Notes: a model not told the origin generated them from the sequence alone. Positions 7,374 to 13,961 are shown, numbered from the stretch's first letter. The stretch is 17,453 nt of DNA from Longimicrobium sp. (GCF_036388275.1 NZ_DASVSF010000054.1:1-17453), one strand, 5' to 3'. Made by a program: numbers and translations.

Positions 7374-7664
7374 ATGAACCGGATCGTGAAGGAGCTCGCC
7401 GAGGCCCTCCCGCAGCCCAAAGGCCCGTTTACGGATGCGGAAGCGCTCGAGCTGCTGATGGCGTACCGGAAGGATCCCTCCAACGTGCCGTGCCCGATGT
7501 GCGGGCCCGACACCATCGAGGTCCTGGCGTTCATCGAGCCGGAGATCGACCCCAACGGGTTTGCGTCGGTCACCAATCCCGAGGGTGAGTACGCGGCGGC
7601 GCTATACTGCCACAAGTGCTTCAGGGCGGTGGGTATCCTGGCCGGAACGGGCAAGGAAGCCTGA
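7374..7664 (+). CDS. Small four-cysteine (putative zinc ribbon) protein
   Basis: I do not recognise this 96-residue protein. It has two CxxC pairs, Cys40/Cys43 (PCPMCG) and Cys79/Cys82 (YCHKC), spaced as in a zinc ribbon, so metal binding is likely. The N-terminal 35 residues look helical (MNRIVKELAEAL, DAEALELLMAY). There is no signal peptide or membrane segment. A perfect Shine-Dalgarno and ordinary codon use support translation. It is followed by three G-rich hairpins and a very strong terminator. A DNA, RNA or protein-binding role is possible, but no function can be assigned. Confidence 0.8.
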   Translation: MNRIVKELAEALPQPKGPFTDAEALELLMAYRKDPSNVPCPMCGPDTIEVLAFIEPEIDPNGFASVTNPEGEYAAALYCHKCFRAVGILAGTGKEA

Positions 7665-7671
7665 GCAGGGC

Positions 7672-7782
7672 CGCGGGTTGGGGGACCCGCGGAGCAGGGT
7701 GCCGGGCCGGACGTTGGGGGACGTTCGCCGGCACGGGTGGGGTGGTGATGGGGGGAGCAGGACGCGGGTTGGGGGACCCGCG
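7672..7782 (+). repeat. Three hairpins sharing a TGGGGG loop
   Basis: Two identical 20-base elements (7672-7691 and 7763-7782) fold as CGCGGGT-TGGGGG-ACCCGCG. Between them, 7706-7732 folds with different stem sequence (ACGT/ACGT plus GCCGG/CCGGC with a three-base bulge) around the same TGGGGG loop (7715-7720). The spacer 7735-7755 is itself G-rich (GGG, GGGG and a run of six G). The stretch lies between the stop codon of the four-cysteine gene and its terminator, so it is probably a transcribed 3' UTR. Confidence 0.6.
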
Positions 7783-7817
7783 AGATGGAAAGCTTCATGG
7801 GGTGTGACAGGGGGAGT

Positions 7818-7859
7818 GAAACGAGAAAGGGAGCGCTTCGGCGCTCCCTTTCTCGTTTC
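7818..7859. terminator. Very strong terminator, 19-bp stem with UUCG loop
   Basis: A perfect 19-bp stem (7818-7836 with 7841-7859) closes a C(UUCG)G tetraloop. A-rich sequence on the left and T-rich sequence on the right, both within the stem, allow action in both directions. No minus-strand gene is seen that needs it. Confidence 0.92.
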
Positions 7860-8029
7860 TGCAATTCGGTGCTTTCACACGCTGGCGTGATCGGTGTCGG
7901 CGCCTCCGGCCGTTCCTTGCGCGGCGGATGTGACGTGATGCCAAATTGTTGGCGGGCAGGCGGATGGCGCCTCCGGTTCGCCCCGGCCGCCCACGTGAAG
8001 TGGTGCGGCCGGTGGCGCAAACGATTGTC
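7860..8029. other. Non-coding stretch with a long inverted repeat
   Basis: No convincing gene is seen. An inverted repeat at 7983-8012 pairs CCGGCCGC-CCAC with GTGG-T-GCGGCCGG around a GTGAA loop, a 12-bp stem with one bulged T. GGCGCCTCCGG occurs twice (around 7900 and 7967). The inverted repeat ends 18 bases before a -35-like TTGACT, so it could be an operator or a remnant terminator. Confidence 0.45.
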
Positions 8030-8058
8030 TTGACTGTCAGCTTCGGTCCGTGCAAATT
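8030..8058 (+). promoter_or_regulatory. Candidate promoter of the small membrane-protein pair
   Basis: TTGACT (8030-8035) is five of six matches to the -35 consensus. The hexamer 17 bp downstream is CAAATT (8053-8058), a weak -10. Transcription would begin near 8065, before the preferred start codon at 8107. Confidence 0.38.
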
Positions 8059-8106
8059 AGACGCACGGTGCAGGTTTGCGCTTCACGTCGAGAGTGCCGG
8101 CCGGAG

Positions 8107-8505
8107 ATGAGAGACCCGTTCGCGAACGCCGCGGTGCAGCTGCTCGGATATCCGCTTATGCTCACACTGGTCGGCATGTACACCCGCCGGCTGGGCAGGC
8201 GCGAGGGAGACCCTACCCCTCGTCGCAACGATTGGGCGATCGGAACGACGCTCCTGTTCATGACGTTCGGCATCGTCGTAAGCGACATCCGGCTGGCCGA
8301 GGCGGGAACCGACGTGTCGCCAGCGATCGGCTGGCTGCTGGTCCTCGTGCTCGCGTTGCTCATGTCGGTCGATGTCGATCGCGAGCACTCGTGGCAGCGC
8401 GACGGAGGGAAACTAACAGGAACGAAACGCTTGCTGGTCGGCATCGTTCTGCCCGATACCTTCGCGCTCGTGATATACACGGTGTACCAGGTGCAGAAAG
8501 GATAG
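8107..8505 (+). CDS. Small four-helix membrane protein of unknown function
   Basis: I do not recognise this 132-residue protein. Four hydrophobic segments are visible at about residues 8-25, 43-60, 72-88 and 109-128, separated by charged loops (TRRLGRREGDPTPRRND and DVDREHSWQRDGGK). It has no signal peptide and no catalytic motif. The open frame extends up to a GTG at 8050, but that lies on the predicted promoter, so the ATG at 8107 is preferred; the GGAG directly abutting it is oddly placed, so the start is uncertain. The stop is six bases from the next gene's ATG, so the two are very probably co-transcribed. Confidence 0.68.
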   Translation: MRDPFANAAVQLLGYPLMLTLVGMYTRRLGRREGDPTPRRNDWAIGTTLLFMTFGIVVSDIRLAEAGTDVSPAIGWLLVLVLALLMSVDVDREHSWQRDGGKLTGTKRLLVGIVLPDTFALVIYTVYQVQKG

Positions 8506-8511
8506 GTCGTC

Positions 8512-8856
8512 ATGGAACCTACGGTGAGAAACCTGCGCCGGCTGATGTGGGCGGCACGAGCCATCGAGGTGCTGCGTTTGTCCTGGTACGGCGTGTACCT
8601 GGTGTTTGTGCTGCTCTCGTTTGTTCTCGATCCGTGGATACTGTACGCAGGGGCCGCATACAGCGCGGTCATCCTGTTCCTGGGACGGGTGGTTATTCCC
8701 CGGGTCCGCCTGCGCATCCGGGCGACGGCGGTGGCACTGTACGCATCGCAAAGCATCAGCCCCGACCAGTATGACGAAGCCTGCATGCGCGCCCAGGATG
8801 CCCTGTTCCGGTGGCGGCCGGGAACCGGTCCTCCCTTGCCGCCGCAGCCGTTCTGA
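8512..8856 (+). CDS. Small two-helix membrane protein of unknown function
   Basis: I do not recognise this 114-residue protein. Two adjacent hydrophobic segments (about 24-39 and 41-62) are followed by a basic stretch (RVRLRIR) and a cytoplasmic-looking C-terminal helix (ISPDQYDEACMRAQDALFRW) and Pro-rich end. The SPDQYDEA segment recalls short bacterial helices found in bacterial sigma or SHOCT-like tails, but the match is not firm. AAAGGA (8497-8502) lies nine bases before the ATG. It follows the four-helix gene after six bases, and a strong terminator closes the pair. Confidence 0.7.
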   Translation: MEPTVRNLRRLMWAARAIEVLRLSWYGVYLVFVLLSFVLDPWILYAGAAYSAVILFLGRVVIPRVRLRIRATAVALYASQSISPDQYDEACMRAQDALFRWRPGTGPPLPPQPF

Positions 8857-8860
8857 AAGC

Positions 8861-8898
8861 CGAAGCCCCTCCGTCGTGGGCACGACGGAGGGGCTTCG
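8861..8898. terminator. Bidirectional terminator between convergent genes
   Basis: A perfect 16-bp stem (8861-8876 with 8883-8898) closes a six-base loop and runs into TTCC. It lies 4 bases after the small membrane protein and 17 bases after the end of the facing LEA-2 gene. Confidence 0.88.
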
Positions 8899-8915
8899 TT
8901 CCAGCAACCCTTGGC

Positions 8916-9428
8916 TCAGCGGGTGACGCGCAGGTCGCCTTCGAGCAGCCGCATGGGGCCGAAGCTGGGCTGGCCCAGCAGCCCGGCATCCACCCCGATG
9001 GTGCCGTTCAGCTGGTAGTTGATGCCGCGGCCGGAGAGCGCATTGCGGGCCACGTCCAGCAGGCCCGGGACGTCGCTGAAGTCGATGGCGATGTCGATGG
9101 GGATCACCGTTTCGCCATTCGCCTGCATGGGCACGCCCAGCGGAAAGCTGACGTCGGCGGCCTCGCGGCCGGAGAGCGACAGGCTGCCGATCAGCCGCGT
9201 GAGCGTGAGGCCCACCGGGTTGGGGTTGCTCACCCGCGCGTACAGCCGCACGGCCGCGCCGCCGGTGGGGCGGTCCATCGACGGCGGAAGCAGCCGGAGC
9301 TGCGCCTGCTGGCCGCTGTCCACGCGGAAGGACGGGGCCTGTAGCACCTGCTCGAGGCCCAGCCCGGCGCATCCGGACAGGGCGGCGAACATGATGGTGA
9401 GAAACGAGGCTCGAACTGCCAGTCTCAT
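8916..9428 (-). CDS. LEA type 2 (WHy domain) lipoprotein
   Basis: This 170-residue protein has a lipoprotein signal peptide (FAALSGC, Cys20) and then a single LEA-2/WHy domain. The WHy hallmark NPNP is at residues 68-71 within RVSNPNPVGLTLTRL, followed by alternating hydrophobic strands (IGSLSLSG, VIPIDIAIDF) and the conserved NYQLNGTIGVD near the end. Plant and bacterial WHy proteins are linked to desiccation, cold and hypersensitivity responses; here it would sit on a membrane facing the periplasm. AAGGAG lies seven bases before the start at 9428. It is transcribed away from the ferritin-like gene across a 244-base gap. Confidence 0.9.
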   Translation of the reverse strand: MRLAVRASFLTIMFAALSGCAGLGLEQVLQAPSFRVDSGQQAQLRLLPPSMDRPTGGAAVRLYARVSNPNPVGLTLTRLIGSLSLSGREAADVSFPLGVPMQANGETVIPIDIAIDFSDVPGLLDVARNALSGRGINYQLNGTIGVDAGLLGQPSFGPMRLLEGDLRVTR

Positions 9429-9672
9429 GGGGTATCTCCTTACTTTTCCCGTACGCCGGGGCGCTCCGTCCCACTGACGGCCTTCCCGCGTCGCCGTCCG
9501 TGCAGTGCAAGGACAGCGCCCGCTGGTGCGGCGTCCGACGCCCTTCCCGGGCGCGTCCCCGCTGAACGGGGAGGGTGGAACGGCTCGTGCATGGCCGCGC
9601 CCTCCCGAGCCGCGCGGGCACGGCGCGGCAGAGCAGGACCGGGACAAGGGATTCTCACGGAGGGAGGAAGCG
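9429..9672. other. Divergent intergenic region
   Basis: This 244-base gap separates the LEA-2 and ferritin-like genes and must hold promoters for both. I could not find a convincing -35/-10 pair on either strand. One short hairpin (9556-9561 with 9567-9572) is present. Confidence 0.5.
9662..9667 (+). promoter_or_regulatory. Ribosome binding site deciding the ferritin-like start
   Basis: GGGAGG, within a longer GGAGGGAGGAA run, lies five bases before the GTG at 9673. It identifies that GTG as the start in a frame that stays open much further upstream. Confidence 0.7.
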
Positions 9673-10737
9673 GTGGACACCGATACGACACGCCCGGAGG
9701 TGGGAACCGTACCGGCGGCCACGGCCGAGATCCTGGACGGGTTGAACGACCTGCTCCAGCTCGACCATGATGCCGTCGGCGCGTACGAGATCGCGATGGA
9801 AAAGCTCAAGGACCGCGACCACGCGGCCCAGATCGCCGGGTTCCTGCGCGAGCACGAGCGGCACATCCGCGAGCTGAACGAGCTGATCTCGGAGCTGGGC
9901 GGCCAGCCGAAGAACCACCCGCACCTCACCGGGCCGTTCAAGCTGGCGTTGCAGAGCCTGGCCGGCCTGGCGGGCGACCGCGGCCTGCTCACGGCTTTCC
10001 GCCACAACGAGCTGCAGGTGCGCGCCAAGTACGACACGTACGCGGCCAAGGCCAACTTCTGGCCCAACAACATCAAGCGCATCATCGACCGGGCCGCGCT
10101 CGACGAAGAGCGGCACTACCGCTGGGTGTCGGACGTGATGGCGGCCATGGGGCTGGGCGCGGGCGAGGGCCCGGAGCTCGACGCGACCAACGCCGCCCGC
10201 GAGCACCTGATGGCGCACGGCTCGCGCATGGACCAGGTGCGCGACACCGTATCGGACGTGGCCGGGCAGGCGCGCGAGACCGTTTCGGAGGTGGCCGGGC
10301 AGGCGCGCGAGACCGTTTCGGACGTGGCGGAGCAGGCGCGTGAGCGTGCGGCCGTGATGGCCGAGCAGGCCCGCACCCTGGCGGTGCACGCCCGCGTGCG
10401 CGCGGCCGAGCTGGCCGACCAGGCGCGCGAGAAGGTACGCGCGTCGGGCGTGGCCGACTCGGTGGCGGCGGGCGCGGGCGCGGTGCGCAGCCGCGTGGAG
10501 GCCGTGATGCACCCGGCACCTCGCGCCGACCTGTACGGCGGGGCCGCGCTGGGCGACGGCGACTACCGCCCGCCCAGCACCGATCCCATGACGCAGCTGC
10601 GCGACGGCGTGCAGACGGTGGCGGCCGGCGCGCGCGGCGCCGGAGACCAGTTCGAACAGCGGTACAACGAGCGTCCGCTCCAGACGCTGGTGATCGCCGG
10701 AATCGCCGGCTTCTTCATTGGCCGGCTCCTTCGCTGA
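9673..10737 (+). CDS. Ferritin-like (DUF2383-type) protein with LEA-like 11-residue repeats and membrane anchor
   Basis: The 354-residue product has three parts. Residues 18-160 form a ferritin-like four-helix domain of the DUF2383 type, with acidic/His positions Glu39, Glu60, His64, Glu113 and Glu145-x-x-His148 as possible metal ligands. Residues 189-254 are six tandem 11-residue repeats (VRDTVSDVAGQ, ARETVSEVAGQ, ARETVSDVAEQ and three weaker ones), amphipathic helices like group 3 LEA or apolipoprotein repeats. The C-terminus (RPLQTLVIAGIAGFFIGRLLR) is a Gly-zipper membrane segment as in DUF883/ElaB proteins. A membrane-bound stress or iron-handling role is inferred. GTG at 9673 follows an excellent Shine-Dalgarno. 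The next gene starts 13 bases later, so the two form an operon. Confidence 0.82.
   Translation: MDTDTTRPEVGTVPAATAEILDGLNDLLQLDHDAVGAYEIAMEKLKDRDHAAQIAGFLREHERHIRELNELISELGGQPKNHPHLTGPFKLALQSLAGLAGDRGLLTAFRHNELQVRAKYDTYAAKANFWPNNIKRIIDRAALDEERHYRWVSDVMAAMGLGAGEGPELDATNAAREHLMAHGSRMDQVRDTVSDVAGQARETVSEVAGQARETVSDVAEQARERAAVMAEQARTLAVHARVRAAELADQAREKVRASGVADSVAAGAGAVRSRVEAVMHPAPRADLYGGAALGDGDYRPPSTDPMTQLRDGVQTVAAGARGAGDQFEQRYNERPLQTLVIAGIAGFFIGRLLR
10237..10434 (+). repeat. 33-bp tandem repeats inside the ferritin-like gene
   Basis: Six in-frame 33-bp units run from 10237. Units 2 (10270-10302) and 3 (10303-10335) differ at only three bases; unit 1 is close to both, and units 4-6 are increasingly diverged. 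Each unit encodes an 11-residue amphipathic repeat. This suggests recent duplication of the middle units. Confidence 0.8.
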
Positions 10738-10750
10738 CCGGGAGTGACCT

Positions 10751-11569
10751 ATGGCTGACCTGAACGTAACGCGTGGGGACGACGATACCGTCCCCGACGT
10801 GGCGCTCGCCGGCGGGGCCGTGCCCGGGCGCGTGACCCATCCCGAAGTCGTGATCACCCCGTCGTCGGGCCACACGGCCGCTGCCTCATCGACTCACGTG
10901 ACGGCTTCCGCGTCCGTCCACACGACGGCGCCCGGGACCATCGCCGACGTGAGCGACCCCGAGCTGGCGCGCCTGCAGATCGAGCAGACGCGCGCGCGGA
11001 TGTCCGACACCATCGAGCAGATCGAGGAAGCCCTCGTCCGCAAGCGGGCGCAGGTGGAGGAGAAGCTCGACGTGATGGCCCCCGTGCGCCGCAAGGCGCG
11101 CGAGAACGCCTTCCCGCTGCTGGGCGGCGTGTTCCTGGCGGGGCTGGTGCTGGGGTACCTGACGGGCGAAAGCGACGAGGACGAGGCGGCCCGCCCCGCC
11201 ATCCGCGAGTTCGGCATGAACCAGGACGTGCGGGGCCGCGCCGCCTACAGCACCCACGCGCAGGAGAAGGCGGAGCTGTGGGAGCGCCGCGCCCGCCGGC
11301 TGATGGAAGTGGCCAACGAGCAGGAGGCGGAGCTGACGGCCCTGCGCGGCGAAACCGGCGAGGAGCGGCCCCGCCGCGGCCTGCTGCGCCGCCGCCGGAG
11401 CGCCCCCGCGTATCGCGAGGAGTTCGACGAGGTGTCGGCGATGGGGGTTGCCGGCTCCGTTCGGACGACGGGGGAGTACGATGGCATGCCGCTGCACGAG
11501 GCCGACTCGTATCCGCCTCGCGGCGACGACGGCGGCCTGGGACGCGATCCTCTGCCCGCCCCGATCTGA
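10751..11569 (+). CDS. DUF3618-like membrane protein
   Basis: This 272-residue protein begins with a 65-residue disordered, Ala/Thr/Ser-rich segment. A DUF3618-like helix follows (DPELARLQIEQTRARMSDTIEQIEEAL, residues 69-95), a motif common in small actinobacterial and Gemmatimonadota membrane proteins. A basic stretch leads to one membrane segment (about 120-138, LLGGVFLAGLVLGYLTG). The C-terminal half is charged, with a probable coiled coil near residues 170-200 and an Arg-rich patch (RPRRGLLRRRRS). Function is unknown; such proteins are often beside DUF883/DUF1269-type stress proteins. GGGAG lies six bases before the ATG. It is the second gene of the operon with the ferritin-like gene and ends before a hairpin terminator. 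Confidence 0.82.
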   Translation: MADLNVTRGDDDTVPDVALAGGAVPGRVTHPEVVITPSSGHTAAASSTHVTASASVHTTAPGTIADVSDPELARLQIEQTRARMSDTIEQIEEALVRKRAQVEEKLDVMAPVRRKARENAFPLLGGVFLAGLVLGYLTGESDEDEAARPAIREFGMNQDVRGRAAYSTHAQEKAELWERRARRLMEVANEQEAELTALRGETGEERPRRGLLRRRRSAPAYREEFDEVSAMGVAGSVRTTGEYDGMPLHEADSYPPRGDDGGLGRDPLPAPI

Positions 11570-11595
11570 TCCGGGCGCGAGTGGGGAGCGTGAGC

Positions 11596-11624
11596 GGGGC
11601 GCCGGCCATGGAGGCTGGCGCCCC
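11596..11624 (+). terminator. Terminator after the ferritin-like / DUF3618 operon
   Basis: A 12-bp stem (11596-11607 with 11613-11624, one G-U pair) closes a five-base loop and is followed by GTTTCC, 27 bases after the stop codon. Confidence 0.75.
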
Positions 11625-11625
11625 G

Positions 11626-11654
11626 TTTCCGTCCCCTTCCGCAGCGATTACCTT
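11626..11654 (+). promoter_or_regulatory. Candidate promoter of the SURF1 gene
   Basis: TTTCCG (11626-11631) and TACCTT (11649-11654) are 17 bp apart, 48 bases before the GTG start at 11703. The spacing to the start matches the other TATCTT-type boxes here, but the -35 is poor. Confidence 0.33.
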
Positions 11655-11702
11655 TTCGCTTCGTCAGGCCTGGATCTCGTTCGACCAACCCGCATCGATC
11701 CC

Positions 11703-12428
11703 GTGAAGTTCACCGTGCGCGGCATTCTCGCCGCCGTATTCGTTTTGCTCGTCGCCGGCGTGTGCGTGCGACTGGGGCTGTGGCAGCTGGACCGGCTGAA
11801 GGAGCGGCGCGCCCGCAACGAGGCGGTGGGCACCGCGACTGCCCAGCGTCCGCTGGTGCTGGATGCCACCACGGCCGCCGCCGTCACGTCGGATCCTGAC
11901 GCGTACGTCTGGCGCCGTGTGCGTGTGCAGGGCCGTTACGCGCCCACGGGCGCCGTCGTGCTGCGCGCCCGCGCCCGCGAGGGGAATCCGGGGGTGCACA
12001 TCGTCGCGCCGCTGGTGCTGGGGGACGGGCGCGTGGTGATGGTGAACCGCGGCTGGGCGCCCTCGCCCGACGCGGCCACGATCGACCGCTCCGCGCTGCG
12101 GCCGGACACGGGTGAGGTCACCGTGACCGGGGTGCTGCTGCCGGTGGAGACGCGTCCCGACGGCGGGATGCCCGCAGGGCGCGTAGGCGACGATACCACG
12201 TACCGGCGGCTGGACCTGGCTGCCCTTCGCGCGAGGGCGCAGGGCGAGGTGCTGCCCGTGCACGTGCAGCAGCTGGCGGACGGCGCCGTGCCCGATCCTC
12301 CCATCCCCGTGCCGCTGCCGGAGATGGGCGAGGGGAACCACCTGAGCTACGCCGTGCAGTGGTTCAGCTTTGCGGCCATCGCCGTGATCGGATTCGGCGT
12401 CGTCGCCCTGCGGCGGAGGAGGACGTAG
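11703..12428 (+). CDS. SURF1-family cytochrome oxidase assembly protein
   Basis: The 241-residue product has the SURF1 layout: an N-terminal membrane helix (about 8-24), a large periplasmic domain and a C-terminal helix (YAVQWFSFAAIAVIGFGVV) followed by a basic tail. Conserved motifs are LGLWQLDRLKERRARN after the first helix, RRVRVQGRY, VNRGWAP and NHLSYAVQWFSFA. SURF1 helps assemble heme-copper oxidase, probably by aiding heme a insertion. No cox or cta genes are adjacent, which is uncommon. The start is a GTG at 11703 just before the first helix; the frame is open further upstream through the terminator, but that part is not SURF1-like. No Shine-Dalgarno is seen. Confidence 0.9.
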   Translation: MKFTVRGILAAVFVLLVAGVCVRLGLWQLDRLKERRARNEAVGTATAQRPLVLDATTAAAVTSDPDAYVWRRVRVQGRYAPTGAVVLRARAREGNPGVHIVAPLVLGDGRVVMVNRGWAPSPDAATIDRSALRPDTGEVTVTGVLLPVETRPDGGMPAGRVGDDTTYRRLDLAALRARAQGEVLPVHVQQLADGAVPDPPIPVPLPEMGEGNHLSYAVQWFSFAAIAVIGFGVVALRRRRT

Positions 12429-12519
12429 GACCCGGTTGCGGGGTATCCATCTTGCACCCGCCGTCCCTCCCTCTCCCCCGTGCGGGGAGTGAGTTTTGGA
12501 AGGCCAGGTCACCAGAACG

Positions 12520-12524
12520 AGGAG
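12520..12524 (+). promoter_or_regulatory. Ribosome binding site deciding the CBS-protein start
   Basis: AGGAG lies seven bases before the ATG at 12532, favouring it over an in-frame alternative start at 12496. A CATCTT box (12448-12453) upstream could be a -10, but no -35 is visible. Confidence 0.6.
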
Positions 12525-12531
12525 ACGAGGC

Positions 12532-13884
12532 ATGGCAAGCTACGGACGCGACTACGGCCAGGACCGCGGGTGGTTCGGCCAGGGTGGGTACGGCGGTGGT
12601 GGGGGAAATCGCGGTGGCGCCTCGCGTGGCGGTGAGTACGGCGGCATGGGCTCGGACGCCGGTGGCGGCCAGAGCGGCGGCTTCTCCGGCTTTGGGCCCG
12701 GTGGCGGGGCGTACGACAACGAATTCGGCGCCGGCGGGTACGGCGGCGCGCGCGGCGGCTCCGGCTATGGCGGGTACAGCACGGGCAGCGGCGGCTCCGG
12801 CGGTGGGGGCTACTCCGGAGATGCCGACTGGGGCAGCGGCCGCGACCGGCAATCCGGCGGGTACAGCTACGGCGGCCAGGGCTTCGGCGGCGGGATGTAC
12901 GGCGGCGGCCAGGGGTACGGCGGCTACGGCTACGGAGACCCGGGCTTCCGCGGTGAGTCCGGCGGCGGCTACGGCGGGGGTGGCTATGGCGGGGGCTCCT
13001 ACGGCGGCGGTGGTGGCGGCGGCGGGTACGGTGGTGGTGGGCAGAACTCCGGCGGGTACGGCGGGGGATGGAGCAGCGGTGGCCGGGGCGGCTACGGCGG
13101 CGGGTCGTTCGGCGGGGGCCAGGGCGGCGGCTCCGGGTTCGGTGACCCGGGGTACGGCGGCGGGCAGCAGGGCGGCGGCGAAGAGCTGCGGCGCCTGCGC
13201 GCGGCCGACGTGATGACCGACAACCCCGAGACGGTGACGCCCGAGACGTCGCTGGCCGACGCCGCGCGCAAGATGCGCGACCTGGACGTGGGCATCATCC
13301 CCGTCGTGGAGAGCGAAAGCAGCAAGCGCCTGCGTGGCGTGCTCACCGACCGCGACATCGCCATCCGCGCCGTCGCCGACGGGTTGGACGCCAACTCCAC
13401 CACGGTCAGCCAGGTGATGACCACCCAGGTGGAAACCTGCAACAAGAACGACTCGCTGCGTGACGTGCTGAACGTCATGGAGCGCGAGCAGGTGCGCCGC
13501 GTTCCCATCACCGACCGCGAGGGCCGGCTGGTGGGGATCATCGCCCAGGCGGACGTGGCGACGGACCTGGACAGCCGCGAGGGCCGCTACGAGCTGGCCG
13601 AGGCGGTGGAGCAGATCTCCGAGCCCGGGCAGTCGCGCGGCCGCGGCGGCAACTGGGGCGGTCGCTCCGGTGCGGGCGGTGGCGGGTTCCTGGGCAGCGT
13701 GCGCAACCTGGCCCAGAACGTCACCGGCGGGCGGCAGTCGCACGGCGGAGGATACTCGGCCGGCGGATCGACCGGCGGCGGAAACTCCTCCGGCACCAGC
13801 CCGTCGGCCGGGCGCTCCAGTGAGTCGAACACCTCCGGGGGACTCGACGACACGGCGGATGGCCACGAGGGCGGCAACGGCTGA
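12532..13884 (+). CDS. CBS-pair protein with Gly/Tyr-rich low-complexity tails
   Basis: This 450-residue protein is mostly disordered. Residues 1-216 are dominated by Gly with regularly spaced Tyr, Ser, Arg and Gln (GYGGGGYGGGSYGGG-type repeats). A tandem CBS pair follows: CBS1 about 226-282 (ADVMT, GVLTDRDIAIR) and CBS2 about 289-345 (VSQVMTT, RRVPITDREGRLVGIIAQADV). CBS pairs bind adenine nucleotides such as AMP, ATP or SAM, and TDRD (272-275) is in the usual ribose-contact position. Residues 365-450 are again Gly/Ser-rich. There is no enzyme or transporter domain, membrane segment or signal peptide. A nucleotide-sensing, condensate- or RNA-associated stress role is speculation. It has its own Shine-Dalgarno and a strong terminator. 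Confidence 0.88.
   Translation: MASYGRDYGQDRGWFGQGGYGGGGGNRGGASRGGEYGGMGSDAGGGQSGGFSGFGPGGGAYDNEFGAGGYGGARGGSGYGGYSTGSGGSGGGGYSGDADWGSGRDRQSGGYSYGGQGFGGGMYGGGQGYGGYGYGDPGFRGESGGGYGGGGYGGGSYGGGGGGGGYGGGGQNSGGYGGGWSSGGRGGYGGGSFGGGQGGGSGFGDPGYGGGQQGGGEELRRLRAADVMTDNPETVTPETSLADAARKMRDLDVGIIPVVESESSKRLRGVLTDRDIAIRAVADGLDANSTTVSQVMTTQVETCNKNDSLRDVLNVMEREQVRRVPITDREGRLVGIIAQADVATDLDSREGRYELAEAVEQISEPGQSRGRGGNWGGRSGAGGGGFLGSVRNLAQNVTGGRQSHGGGYSAGGSTGGGNSSGTSPSAGRSSESNTSGGLDDTADGHEGGNG
12580..13179 (+). repeat. GGC/GGT-rich low-complexity coding repeat
   Basis: About 600 bp built mostly of Gly codons with interspersed TAC/TAT (Tyr) codons encode the N-terminal half of the CBS protein. The repeats are irregular rather than fixed-length. 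On the opposite strand they create a long Ala/Pro-rich open frame that is an artefact. Confidence 0.8.
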
Positions 13885-13904
13885 CGCCCCCGCCGCGGTG
13901 GAAT

Positions 13905-13942
13905 GAAAACGGGAGGCCCGGTGATCCGGGCCTCCCGTTTTC
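13905..13942. terminator. Bidirectional terminator between CBS protein and fabF
   Basis: A perfect 17-bp stem (13905-13921 with 13926-13942) closes a TGAT loop. The stem ends in GAAAAC on the left and GTTTTC on the right, so it serves both convergent genes. Confidence 0.9.
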
Positions 13943-13961
13943 GATCCTGCGCCGTCGATCG

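Noticed and set aside
7672..7782. CRISPR-like repeat pair
   Set aside because: There are only two identical copies, each a self-contained hairpin, with a third variant between them and no uniform spacers or cas genes.
7785..8033. An 82-residue open frame on the plus strand
   Set aside because: It reads straight through the 19-bp terminator hairpin, has no Shine-Dalgarno and shows no coding-like composition.
10237..10434. Tandem repeat as a non-coding satellite
   Set aside because: The 33-bp units stay in frame and encode a regular 11-residue amphipathic repeat within a well-supported gene.
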